Below, piece by piece: positions 6,323 through 14,403 of a stretch of DNA of 16,138 nt. The stretch spans positions 1 through 16,138 of the forward strand of contig CAZCTC010000116.1 of NCBI GenBank assembly GCA_964501335.1. Direction: 5' to 3'. This DNA comes from CAZCTC01 sp964501335 (GTDB lineage: Bacteria; Chloroflexota; Anaerolineae; B4-G1; SLSP01). How positions within the stretch are numbered: position 1 is the stretch's first letter; every line of letters begins with the position of its first letter. The position numbers and the translations under genes are program-made. Below the pieces are notes generated by a model. The model made no database searches. It saw only the letters and a list, made by a program, of their open reading frames with translations, and was not told the origin of the DNA.

Positions 6323-7942
6323 ATGGAAATGGCGGATCGTTCGAATTTTCGTTGGTGGCAGCGGGGCGTGGTCTATCAGATCTATCCCCGGAGTTTTCAG
6401 GATTCTACCGGGAACGGCATCGGTGATCTGGCCGGCGTGATCGAGCGGTTGGATTATTTGAACGACGGCACGCCCAATTCGTTGGGTGTGGATGCCATCT
6501 GGTTCAGCCCGATCTTCCCTTCGCCGATGGCCGATTTCGGTTACGATGTGGCCGATTATTGCGATATCGAGCCGCTTTTCGGCGATCTGGCGACCTTCGA
6601 CCGGCTTGTCGCCGAAGCGCATCGGCGCGGCATGAAGGTCATTATCGATTATGTCCCCAATCACACCTCCGATCGGCATCGCTGGTTCCAGGAATCGCGC
6701 CGCAGCCGCGACAATCCTTACCGCGACTGGTATATCTGGCGCGATGCGAAGCCCGACGGTTCGCTGCCCAACAACTGGGGTAGCATGTTCGGCGGGCCGG
6801 CCTGGACCTTCGATCCGACGACCGGGCAGTATTATCTGCATCAGTTCGTCAAAGAGCAGCCCGAGCTTAACTGGCGCAATCCGAAGACGCAGGAGGCGAT
6901 GCTGGAAGTCCTGCGTTTCTGGATGCGGCGTGGGGTGGACGGCTTTCGGATGGATGTGATCGGGATGATCTACAAAGATCCCGACCTGCGCGACAATCCG
7001 CTTCGGCATGACGCCAATCCCAATTTGCCGCCGAACGATCTGGCCGGGCGGCAGATCCATCTCTACAACTGGGATCAGGACGATGTGCATGGGGTGATCG
7101 GGGAGATCCGTCGGACGCTGGATGAGTTCGACGATCGCTGCGGCATCGGGGAGCTTTGGGGGCCGTTGCCGCGCTGGGTGCGCTATTATGGTCAAAGCGG
7201 CGAGGGGCTGCATCTGCCCTTTAATTTTCGGTTGATGGAGCAACCCTGGTCGGCGGCGGCGATGCGCCGTTCGGTGGCCGACATGGAAGGAATCGTGCCG
7301 GCCTTTGCCTGGCCGAACTATGTGCTGGGCAATCACGATCAACCCCGGCTGGCGAGTCGATTCGGCGGGCAGGCGCAGGCGCGGGTGGCGGCGATGATGC
7401 TGTTGACGCTGCGCGGCACGCCGACGCTCTATTACGGCGATGAGCTGGGGATGGAGAATGTCAAAATCCCGCCGGAATTGATCCAGGATCCGCAGGGGAT
7501 CAATCTGGGGGCGGAGCGGACGCGGGATGTCTGTCGGACGCCGATGCAATGGGATCACGGCCGGCATGCCGGGTTTACCACCGGGACGCCCTGGCTGCCG
7601 GTTTCGGAGGATGCTGCGGTGCGCAATGTGGCGGCGCAGTCTGCCGATCCTCAATCGATGCTTTCGTTGTACCGGCGATTGCTCTGGTATCGTCGGGGCT
7701 CTGCGGCGCTTCACGGCGGGCGGTATGAAGTGCTGCCGGCCGGGGACGATTGTTTTGTCTATCTGCGGGAGGTCGAGGGCGAGCGGAAGCTGGTGGCGCT
7801 CAATTTCGGGACGGAGGCGCAGCCGGTAATCACGCCGGCGGCCGGGCGGATTGCGATTTCGACTCATCTCGATCGGGAAGAGGCGGTGGCGGGGCAATTC
7901 ACGCTGCGGCCGTATGAGGGCGTGGTCGTAGAGTTGGGGTAA
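6323..7942 (+). CDS. GH13 alpha-glucosidase / oligo-1,6-glucosidase-type enzyme
   Basis: A 539-residue glycoside hydrolase family 13 enzyme without signal peptide, so probably cytoplasmic and acting on imported malto- or isomalto-oligosaccharides. The (beta/alpha)8 barrel opens with WWQRGVVYQIYPRSFQDS (11-28). Conserved regions are DYVPNH (109-114), GFRMDVIG with nucleophile D211, GELW with acid/base E277, and GNHDQPR with transition-state stabiliser D339, all intact. CRTPMQWD (404-411) and a C-terminal beta domain follow. Length and motif set fit alpha-glucosidase, oligo-1,6-glucosidase or related transglucosylases. The bond preference is not certain: the residues after the nucleophile (VIG) differ from the classical VIN/VAH forms. 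The ATG at 6323 has GGGAG 7 nt upstream; a second in-frame ATG at 6329 is possible. It appears to be transcribed alone. Confidence 0.93.
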   Translation: MEMADRSNFRWWQRGVVYQIYPRSFQDSTGNGIGDLAGVIERLDYLNDGTPNSLGVDAIWFSPIFPSPMADFGYDVADYCDIEPLFGDLATFDRLVAEAHRRGMKVIIDYVPNHTSDRHRWFQESRRSRDNPYRDWYIWRDAKPDGSLPNNWGSMFGGPAWTFDPTTGQYYLHQFVKEQPELNWRNPKTQEAMLEVLRFWMRRGVDGFRMDVIGMIYKDPDLRDNPLRHDANPNLPPNDLAGRQIHLYNWDQDDVHGVIGEIRRTLDEFDDRCGIGELWGPLPRWVRYYGQSGEGLHLPFNFRLMEQPWSAAAMRRSVADMEGIVPAFAWPNYVLGNHDQPRLASRFGGQAQARVAAMMLLTLRGTPTLYYGDELGMENVKIPPELIQDPQGINLGAERTRDVCRTPMQWDHGRHAGFTTGTPWLPVSEDAAVRNVAAQSADPQSMLSLYRRLLWYRRGSAALHGGRYEVLPAGDDCFVYLREVEGERKLVALNFGTEAQPVITPAAGRIAISTHLDREEAVAGQFTLRPYEGVVVELG

Positions 7943-7946
7943 TTTA

Positions 7947-8165
7947 GCGGAAGCAGACAGCAGCAAGTAGACTGTAGACAGCTTGCAGCGCCGGGGCGGT
8001 TCTGGAAAAGGCCATGGTTTTGGCGGCGGCCCCCTCCCAACCCTCCCCCCTGTCGCTGTACAGGCGCAGCGCGCTTTCAGGCAAATCTTTGCGACGATGC
8101 GCTGCTGGCCTGGAGATGAGGGGGAGGGCTTAGAGAGCATCGCCGGGGCGGTTCTGGAAAAGGCC
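7947..8165 (+). repeat. Composite repeat A-B-F-B
   Basis: Starting 5 bp after the GH13 stop codon: module A (7948-7987), module B (7988-8012), module F (8027-8131) with arms CCCCCTCCCAACCCTCCC and GAGGGGGAGGG, then a second module B (8141-8165). The F core keeps GCGCTTTCAGGC but the second half of its inner stem differs from the 5.7-kb copies. No gene is seen in the convergent spacer. Confidence 0.8.
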
Positions 8166-8235
8166 ATGTTTTCTCGCGCATTCTGATGCGCGAGAAAACA
8201 TCAACAAAAAACCTCTCTTCCCATCCAGCGCGGCA
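8166..8235 (+). repeat. Perfect 16-bp hairpin (module H) with module C
   Basis: ATGTTTTCTCGCGCAT (8166-8181) pairs perfectly with 8186-8201 around a TCTG loop. It is followed by AACAAAAAACCTCTCTTCCC and CCAGCGCGGC (module C). It lies between the convergent GH13 and beta-helix genes and could limit read-through from the plus strand. Confidence 0.85.
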
Positions 8236-8250
8236 TCCCTTACGGGGAAA

Positions 8251-8288
8251 GGGGAATTTGCACGCCTTCTGAGGCGTGCAAATTCCCC
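8251..8288. terminator. 17-bp hairpin ending the beta-helix operon
   Basis: GGGGAATTTGCACGCCT (8251-8267) pairs perfectly with 8272-8288 around a TCTG loop. It lies 28 bp beyond the stop codon of the second beta-helix gene in the direction of transcription, preceded by a T-run and followed by TTTCCCC on the minus strand. Loop and geometry match the module H hairpins although the ATGTTTT arm is absent. Confidence 0.7.
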
Positions 8289-8316
8289 AAAAAACAAATT
8301 CTCTCTCCTGATATTT

Positions 8317-11300
8317 TTACGGTTGGCTGTTGCGTAGAGTGATCGGCAGATAGAGCCCGTAGGGGCGGGCCTGCCCGGCGATGAGGCGCAGGAGTGCGTT
8401 GGAACTGCGGGCGTGGGCCTGGGCCGGGCCGTAGATGTTGAGCATGGAGGGGTGGACGGTCCATTGTATTTGACGGCTGCTTCCCGGGGCGAGCGAAGGG
8501 ATCATCGTGGTTTCGACGTAGCCTGCTCCATAATCTCCCCCCTCTTTGAAGGTGAGGCCGGCGGAGGCGCCGATCAATTCGGTGCCGGTGGGGAGGCTGC
8601 CGCTGATCACGAGGTTGGTCTGGGGCAGGATTGCATGGTTGTTTTTCACGGTAAAGGTGTAGACGATCAGTCCGGCGTTGAATCCCATGTCGAGGGTTCC
8701 TTGCAGTGGACTTTCGATCAGGTCGATGGTCTGGCTGCATTCATAAGTACTACCCACATTTTGCCAGCGGGCGGTGATGATATCGTCGTCGGGGATATAA
8801 CCTGCGGTGTAAGTCCAGCGGGCGGTGCCGTCTTCGTCCAGCGTTAACTGAAGGGGACTTCTTTCCGCGCCGCGCCACCACTCCAGGGTGACGATCTGGC
8901 CGGCAAAGGGAGCGCCGTTGCCGGTTTCGTCGAGGAGCGACACGGTCAGGAGTGAACTGTCCAGGCCGTTGGCTTTTAAGACCGTGGGAGTAGCGGTGAG
9001 CGTGAAGCTGATGGGGCTGAAGGTGGCGGTGATAGTGTGATCGGCCTGAACGGGGGCGAAGGTATAGGAGTTGACGGTCCCCAGGGGGACACCATCCACG
9101 CCGACATCTCGAATGATGTAATTGGGTTTGGGCCGGATGAGAAAGCCGGGTCGGCTGTCGTAATTGACGGTTTGAGCGCCTTCCTTCAGAATGTGGCCTC
9201 CGGAGCCGGCCGTTGCGGTGATGGTGAAGGTTTTCAGCGTGAAAACCGGTATCAGATGGGGGGTGGTGCCTGCTGGGACGATGAGCGGATTGGTGGTGGT
9301 GGGAATGTCGCCTTTCCAGCCGGCAAAGGTAGAACTGAGCAGCGGGGTGGCATTCAGGGTGACGCTCTGGTTGGCGGGAAATTCGAAAAGGCAGACGGTG
9401 CCGCAGTCGATTCCGACGGGGGTACTGGTGACGGTTCCGCCGCCGGTGCCGCTTTTGAAGACGGTCAGATAACGGCTGAATTCATAGACGCCCATGTCGA
9501 CCTGATTGTCGAGGATGCGAGGACGTCCGTCGAGATCGACCGAGACCTCGACACTGAGATTGTTGCCGCGGTTGACGATCGGTGAGTTGCTGCGGAGCCG
9601 ATAATTGCCGGCGGTCGTGGGGGCAGCTATAGGATCGATGGGGGCCACAAATTGCGGATCGACGTTGAGGTTGTTCGTTCCGGTATAGCCGCCTTCGATG
9701 TCGCTGTAGGCGATGACGGGCGTGGCGTCCTGGATGTAAAGGGAGGAGTTTTGAGAGGCGGTATTGTTCCAGATCAGCCCGTTGTTCATCAACAGCGTGG
9801 TATTGGTCAGGGCGGTGATGGCGCCGCCGCGGTGGCCGGCCCAGTTGCCGCTGAGGGTCACGTTGCTTAGTTTCAGCTGATTGGTGCCGGTCAGAGTGCC
9901 CGAGCTGTAGATTCCCCCGCCGGTTCTGTCGGCTTGATTGCCGGTAAAGAGGCCGTTGGCCATCGAAAACGTGCTTTCCGGGGTGTTGGTAACCCAATAG
10001 AGCCCGGCGCCGTCCTGATCGGCTTTATTGCCGCTGAAAGTGACGTACGTCAGTCGGGTGTAGGCGTTTTTATTGCCGCTGTTTTGGTACATCCCGCCGC
10101 CGTTCTGTTCGGCGTGGTTGCCGAGAAATTTGACATCGGCCAAAACGGTGCGGTGTTCGTCTTTTTCGGAGTAGTAATTGTTGTTGTAGATCCCTCCCCC
10201 GTCATAGAGCGCCTGATTGCCTTCCAAAACCACATGGGTGAGCGCGAGTTTATTGGTGCCGTATTGGTAGGTGTATAATGAAATTCCTCCACCGTAATTG
10301 CTCTGGTTGTTTTTCAGAGTTGCATCAGTCATGGTGAGATCGTTGATCCCTTCATAATAACTTACCATGCTGACGGCTCCCCCATAACTACCTGCCCGAT
10401 TGTTGAGGAAGGTGACCTGGGTTAATACCGGGGCTGCGGTTGAGCTGAAACTGGGATAAAGATAGATCCCGCCGCCGAAGGTTGTCGCCTGATTGCTGTC
10501 GAAGGCGACTTCGCGCAGGCTTATCCGGCTGATGCCCATATGACTGGTTTCAATCTTAAGTCCGCCGCCTTTTGTTGCCCGGTTGCCGGTAAAAGTGACG
10601 CGCAGCAATTGAGGGCTGCTTTCGGCTTCATTATAGGCGATGACATACATTCCTCCGCCGGAATCGGCGGAGTTTTCGCGGAACGCGACATCGATCAGTG
10701 CCGGATTACTTGTGCTGCCCTCTCTTGCGGTACAGTTCATTCCGCCGCCCCAGGCCGTTGCTTTGTTGCCGCTGAGCGCGACATCGGTTAAAAGGGGATT
10801 GCTGAGGCTGTTGTTGCGCGCTTCATTGTAAATCCCCCCCCCATAGGTGGCTTGATTGCCGCTGACGACAAGATGGCTCAAGGTGGGGCTGCATTCCCGG
10901 GCGAGGCCGTCCGCGGTGCAATAAAGCCCTCCTCCTTTCGAGAGATTTATATTTCCGGTGCTGCGGGCGTCGCCTCCGGTGATGGTGAAGCCGTCGATGA
11001 CTGTGTTGCGGGAAATGAACGAGTCGGTTGTGCCGTCGAGATAAAGGACATGCCAGGCATTGTTGCCGACGGTGTCGGTATAGACTTCATTGATGTAATT
11101 GTCGTCGACATTGCGGTCGTTTTTGTCGATATCGCCGCTGAGGATGGTAGGGTGAGTGAGCCAGTTCCGTTGGCTTCGCAGCGTTTCGGTTCCGACAAAG
11201 CCGCCGTAGAGCTGGAGGTTGTCCCGGCTGAGGGTAAAGGTTTCCGAGACGACGTTGTTGGCATGGCCGCTGCCTTCATCCGGGTAGTAGGGGCCTTCGG

Positions 11301-11547
11301 CGACCCAGATTTCATAGGGGGCGGTGCGGTCGGCGTTGACTCGATCCAGGGCGGATTGGAGTTGGGGATAGGCATCGGTCCAGGAGCTGCCGTTGCCGGC
11401 GCCGGTGGCGTCTTTATCTACATAGAGTCGGATGGGGGGATCGAACGATCGGCCTTTTCCGGGCTGCGGGGCGGCGATGCCGATCAGGGCCAGGGCGAGC
11501 AGAATCGAGCCAATGGTTTGAAGCCAGGAACGACGAGTCATATTCAT
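8317..11547 (-). CDS. Secreted beta-helix protein, 12-repeat paralogue
   Basis: A 1076-residue exported protein. The N-terminus (MNMTRRSWLQTIG, then a hydrophobic stretch to IAAPQ) is a signal peptide, with a Tat-like TRRSWLQ. A conserved N-domain (YVDKDATG...YEIWVAEGPYYPDEG...THPTILSGD) leads into a right-handed beta-helix at about 190-590, with twelve GNxAxxGGGxY repeats like those of chlamydial polymorphic membrane proteins. A SPIVNRGN...VDMGVYEF segment (about 655-690) resembles the choice-of-anchor Q domain. Then come an InlB-B-type domain with a C-x3-C pair (about 695-770), a related module to about 845, a Big-1-like Ig domain (about 848-935), a DUF11/CARDB-like domain and the tail GLYLPITLRNSQP. 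AAGGAGA 7 nt upstream fixes the start at 11547; an in-frame ATG at 11586 lies inside the preceding gene. Probably a surface or matrix protein for adhesion or polysaccharide contact; no catalytic residues were recognised. Confidence 0.88.
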   Translation of the reverse strand: MNMTRRSWLQTIGSILLALALIGIAAPQPGKGRSFDPPIRLYVDKDATGAGNGSSWTDAYPQLQSALDRVNADRTAPYEIWVAEGPYYPDEGSGHANNVVSETFTLSRDNLQLYGGFVGTETLRSQRNWLTHPTILSGDIDKNDRNVDDNYINEVYTDTVGNNAWHVLYLDGTTDSFISRNTVIDGFTITGGDARSTGNINLSKGGGLYCTADGLARECSPTLSHLVVSGNQATYGGGIYNEARNNSLSNPLLTDVALSGNKATAWGGGMNCTAREGSTSNPALIDVAFRENSADSGGGMYVIAYNEAESSPQLLRVTFTGNRATKGGGLKIETSHMGISRISLREVAFDSNQATTFGGGIYLYPSFSSTAAPVLTQVTFLNNRAGSYGGAVSMVSYYEGINDLTMTDATLKNNQSNYGGGISLYTYQYGTNKLALTHVVLEGNQALYDGGGIYNNNYYSEKDEHRTVLADVKFLGNHAEQNGGGMYQNSGNKNAYTRLTYVTFSGNKADQDGAGLYWVTNTPESTFSMANGLFTGNQADRTGGGIYSSGTLTGTNQLKLSNVTLSGNWAGHRGGAITALTNTTLLMNNGLIWNNTASQNSSLYIQDATPVIAYSDIEGGYTGTNNLNVDPQFVAPIDPIAAPTTAGNYRLRSNSPIVNRGNNLSVEVSVDLDGRPRILDNQVDMGVYEFSRYLTVFKSGTGGGTVTSTPVGIDCGTVCLFEFPANQSVTLNATPLLSSTFAGWKGDIPTTTNPLIVPAGTTPHLIPVFTLKTFTITATAGSGGHILKEGAQTVNYDSRPGFLIRPKPNYIIRDVGVDGVPLGTVNSYTFAPVQADHTITATFSPISFTLTATPTVLKANGLDSSLLTVSLLDETGNGAPFAGQIVTLEWWRGAERSPLQLTLDEDGTARWTYTAGYIPDDDIITARWQNVGSTYECSQTIDLIESPLQGTLDMGFNAGLIVYTFTVKNNHAILPQTNLVISGSLPTGTELIGASAGLTFKEGGDYGAGYVETTMIPSLAPGSSRQIQWTVHPSMLNIYGPAQAHARSSNALLRLIAGQARPYGLYLPITLRNSQP

Positions 11548-11582
11548 GGATAGAATCTCCTTGAGGTCTTTTGCTTGCGATT

Positions 11583-14219
11583 TCAATTCCGCACAATGAT
11601 CGGCAGCCAGAGGCGATAGGAATCTTGGTGACGGGCGATCAGGCGCAGTTGATCCGTGTCGCTTCGGCCGTGGGCCTGGGTGACGATCTCTTGGTAGGGA
11701 TCGAGGAGGCGCACGGTCCAGTTCACCTGGATACTTTGGTCGGGGGCGAGGGTAGAGACCGTTGCGGTGACATAGCCCTGGCCGTTTTCTCCGCCCGTCG
11801 TGGAGCTGAAGACCGTCGAGGCCCGGAGCAATTCGGTGTGAGCGGCGACGTTGCCGGTCAGGACCACGTTGGTCTGGGTGACGGCGGCGGCATTGGTGAG
11901 GGTGAAGGTGTAAGTGATGAGGTGGCCTTCGATTTCCTGATTCAACGTTCCCTGGAGCGGGGAGGGGAGCAGTTGGAGCGTGAAGGTGGCGGTGTGAGTG
12001 ATCCCGATATCCGGCAGGGTCGCGGTAAAAAGGCCTGTCCCGGCGGCGAGGCCGGCGGTATAGGTTGTCTGGGCCGAGCCGGTGTGATCGAGGGTTAGCT
12101 GGAGCGGGGCGCCCGTGTTATCGAGGAAGACTTTCTGCCCGGCGAGGAGGGGGCCGGCCGAGAGCGTGAGGAGGGCCGTGGAGACGCCGTTGGCGATCAG
12201 GGTCGAGGGGGTCGCGGTGAGGGTGAAGTGGATAGGGCTGAAGGTGGCGGTGAGCGTGTGGCTGGCGTGGACTTGGGTGAAGGAGTAGGGACTTGTCCGA
12301 CCGATGGAGAGGCCGTCTACGCCGACATCGACCAGGGTGTAACCGGGGTTCGGCTGAAAGATGAAGCCGGTACTCGCTTCATATTTTACGGTTTGAGGCG
12401 TGGCCGGGAGGATATGGCCGCCCGGGCCGGTGGTGGGGGTGATGATGAAGGTGGGCAGATAGGTGAAGAGGGCGGTGACGTGGGGGGCATCTTTCATGCG
12501 CACCGTGATTGAGACGGCCGGGCCTGTCACGGCGCCCTGCCAGCCGGAGAAGGTTGAGTCCACGGCGGGGGCGGCCATCAGCGTGACGAGAGTGTCGGGG
12601 GCGAATTCGTAAAAGCAGGTGCTGCCGCAGTGGATGCCGGGGGGATTGCTGGTGACGGTGCCGGTTCCGGTGCCCGTTTTGACGATGCTGAGGTAGCGGC
12701 TGAATTCGTAAGCTCCCAGATCGACATGGGAGCCGAGGATGCGAGGGCGTCCTTCCAGGTCGGTTTGATCCGTGACGGCGGAGTCATCTCCGACATTGAT
12801 CAAGGGGGAGGAACTGCTCAGGTGATAATTGCCGGTCGAGGTAGGGGCTGCGGCGGGGGGAACGGGGGCGATGAACTGTGGATCGACGTTGAGGTTGCCG
12901 GTGCCGGGGAATCCTCCTTCGATATCGCTGTTGGTGACGGTGATGCTGCCCTCACTGATGTAAATTTGAGGTGAGATGCCGGCCGCGTTGTTCCAGACGA
13001 TGCTGTTGATGAGGGTGGGAAAGCTGCGTTCGTTGTTCATGCCGCCGCCGACCTGGGAGCGATTCCCGACGATGGTGGCGTTGATCATCATGGGGTAGGT
13101 GAAGCTGTCAGGGGAGCCATAAATGGGGTTGACGTTGAGCATCCCTCCTCCGCCAAGGCCTGATTCGTTGCCGCTGATGAGGACGTTGACGAAGCGGGGA
13201 TTATAGGTTCCACTGCTGCTGCATTCGTTGTAGATTCCTCCGCCGTACCAGCCGGCTGAATTGCCCTGAAACGTTGTATTGAGCAATGTCATGCTGGAGT
13301 CAGCTCCGTTGATCCCTTTTATATAAAGGCCTCCGCCCCGTTCTTCTGCCCGGTTGTTGAGGAAATCCACATCGATCAAGGTTGCTTTGCAACTGACGGT
13401 TTCATGGCAGTAATTGTACATTCCGCCCCCCAGGTCATCGGAGCGATTGCCTTGAAGGGTGAGGTGGATCAGCGTGGGACTGCTGTTGCCTGAATTGTTC
13501 AATCCGCCGCCGCCCTGGTTGCCGCTGATGATGAGATTGGCGAGATAGGGGGTACTGGTGGCTCCGCCAAGGTGTTTTCCGGCGATGTTCACTCCACCGC
13601 TTTGGTAAGAACCGTGATCGGAAATTCTGGCGCCGGTAATAATGAAACCGTCGATGACCGTGTTGCCGGTCAGGGGCTCATAGGTTTCTCCGTCGAGGTA
13701 GAGGATCTGGTAAGCGTTATTGCCGACCGTGTCGGAGTAGATCTCGCTGATAAAGTTGCCGTCGAGGTTGCGGTCGTTGCCGTCGAGATCGCCGCTGAGG
13801 ATGGTAGGATGGGCGATCCAGTTGCGCTGCGTGCGGGAGGTTTCGTTGCCTGTGAAGCCTCCGTAGAGTTTTACATTATCCCAGGTGATCGTGAAGGTTT
13901 CGGTGAGGGCGCCGGAAGCGTGTTGGCGGCCTTCATCGGGGTAGTAGATCCCTTCGGCGACCCAGATTTCGTAATCCGTCGTGCCGTGGAGATGGGTCCA
14001 ATCGAGGGCATCCTGGAGCGTGAGGTAGGCTGTCCGCCAGGAGAGTCCATCGTGATACGAGGCGGGGGCATCTTGATCCACATAGAGTTGGATGGGGGTG
14101 GAGTTGTGCGGCTCGTTATCGGTGTTGTTTTTTGCCGCGCCCGCCGGAACCCAGATCAGAAGCAAGAGGAAGAAAGTAATGCAGGTTTTGATGATTCTGG
14201 AACGGCGAAAACTCTTCAT
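11583..14219 (-). CDS. Secreted beta-helix protein, 6-repeat paralogue
   Basis: An 878-residue exported protein, first gene of the two-gene minus-strand operon; its stop codon is 35 bp before the next start. The signal peptide is MKSFRRSRIIKTC plus a hydrophobic FFLLLLIW core with an AGAA cleavage region. Domain order is the same as in its neighbour: N-domain (YVDQDAPAS...YEIWVAEGIYYPDEG...AHPTILSGD), beta-helix at about 190-430 with six GGG-type repeats instead of twelve, choice-of-anchor Q-like SPLINVGD...VDLGAYEF, InlB-type domain with HCGSTC, a GGHILPATPQTVKY module, Ig-like domain, DUF11-like domain and tail LWLPIIVRN. The N-domain and C-terminal half align closely with the paralogue, so they arose by gene duplication. 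AAGGAGA precedes the ATG at 14219; an in-frame ATG at 14252 lacks a comparable site. Role: probably surface-exposed, ligand unknown. Confidence 0.88.
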   Translation of the reverse strand: MKSFRRSRIIKTCITFFLLLLIWVPAGAAKNNTDNEPHNSTPIQLYVDQDAPASYHDGLSWRTAYLTLQDALDWTHLHGTTDYEIWVAEGIYYPDEGRQHASGALTETFTITWDNVKLYGGFTGNETSRTQRNWIAHPTILSGDLDGNDRNLDGNFISEIYSDTVGNNAYQILYLDGETYEPLTGNTVIDGFIITGARISDHGSYQSGGVNIAGKHLGGATSTPYLANLIISGNQGGGGLNNSGNSSPTLIHLTLQGNRSDDLGGGMYNYCHETVSCKATLIDVDFLNNRAEERGGGLYIKGINGADSSMTLLNTTFQGNSAGWYGGGIYNECSSSGTYNPRFVNVLISGNESGLGGGGMLNVNPIYGSPDSFTYPMMINATIVGNRSQVGGGMNNERSFPTLINSIVWNNAAGISPQIYISEGSITVTNSDIEGGFPGTGNLNVDPQFIAPVPPAAAPTSTGNYHLSSSSPLINVGDDSAVTDQTDLEGRPRILGSHVDLGAYEFSRYLSIVKTGTGTGTVTSNPPGIHCGSTCFYEFAPDTLVTLMAAPAVDSTFSGWQGAVTGPAVSITVRMKDAPHVTALFTYLPTFIITPTTGPGGHILPATPQTVKYEASTGFIFQPNPGYTLVDVGVDGLSIGRTSPYSFTQVHASHTLTATFSPIHFTLTATPSTLIANGVSTALLTLSAGPLLAGQKVFLDNTGAPLQLTLDHTGSAQTTYTAGLAAGTGLFTATLPDIGITHTATFTLQLLPSPLQGTLNQEIEGHLITYTFTLTNAAAVTQTNVVLTGNVAAHTELLRASTVFSSTTGGENGQGYVTATVSTLAPDQSIQVNWTVRLLDPYQEIVTQAHGRSDTDQLRLIARHQDSYRLWLPIIVRN

Positions 14220-14403
14220 AGGAATCTCCTTGCTGTAATTTTTTTGATTCAAACAGAGCTTTGATTATGTTTTGTGGGGGAATGGAGGAATTTTATCATA
14301 AAAAAGAAAATCAACCTTACTTCTTGTTTAACATAAATGTCCAATCGGAGTAAAATTCAAAGGATTTGTGTTCGATGCATCATAGATAAGAAGGGGGTTT
14401 TCT
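14220..14403. promoter_or_regulatory. AT-rich divergent promoter region, free of repeats
   Basis: This 184-bp spacer separates the beta-helix operon (-) from the nucleotidyltransferase gene (+). It is clearly more AT-rich than the rest of the window and holds none of the repeat modules that fill the other large spacers. Candidate -10 boxes are TAAAAT at 14351-14356 (+, with a weak TTTAAC 18 nt upstream) and CATAAT at 14269-14264 (-, no good -35). Ribosome binding sites are at 14388-14397 (AGAAGGGGG, +) and 14225-14231 (AAGGAGA, -). Confidence 0.45.

Noticed and set aside
6284..8167. A 627-codon open frame antisense to the GH13 gene
   Set aside because: It mirrors the reading frame of a clear GH13 enzyme, is rich in R, P and H as GC-rich antisense frames are, and shows no domain.
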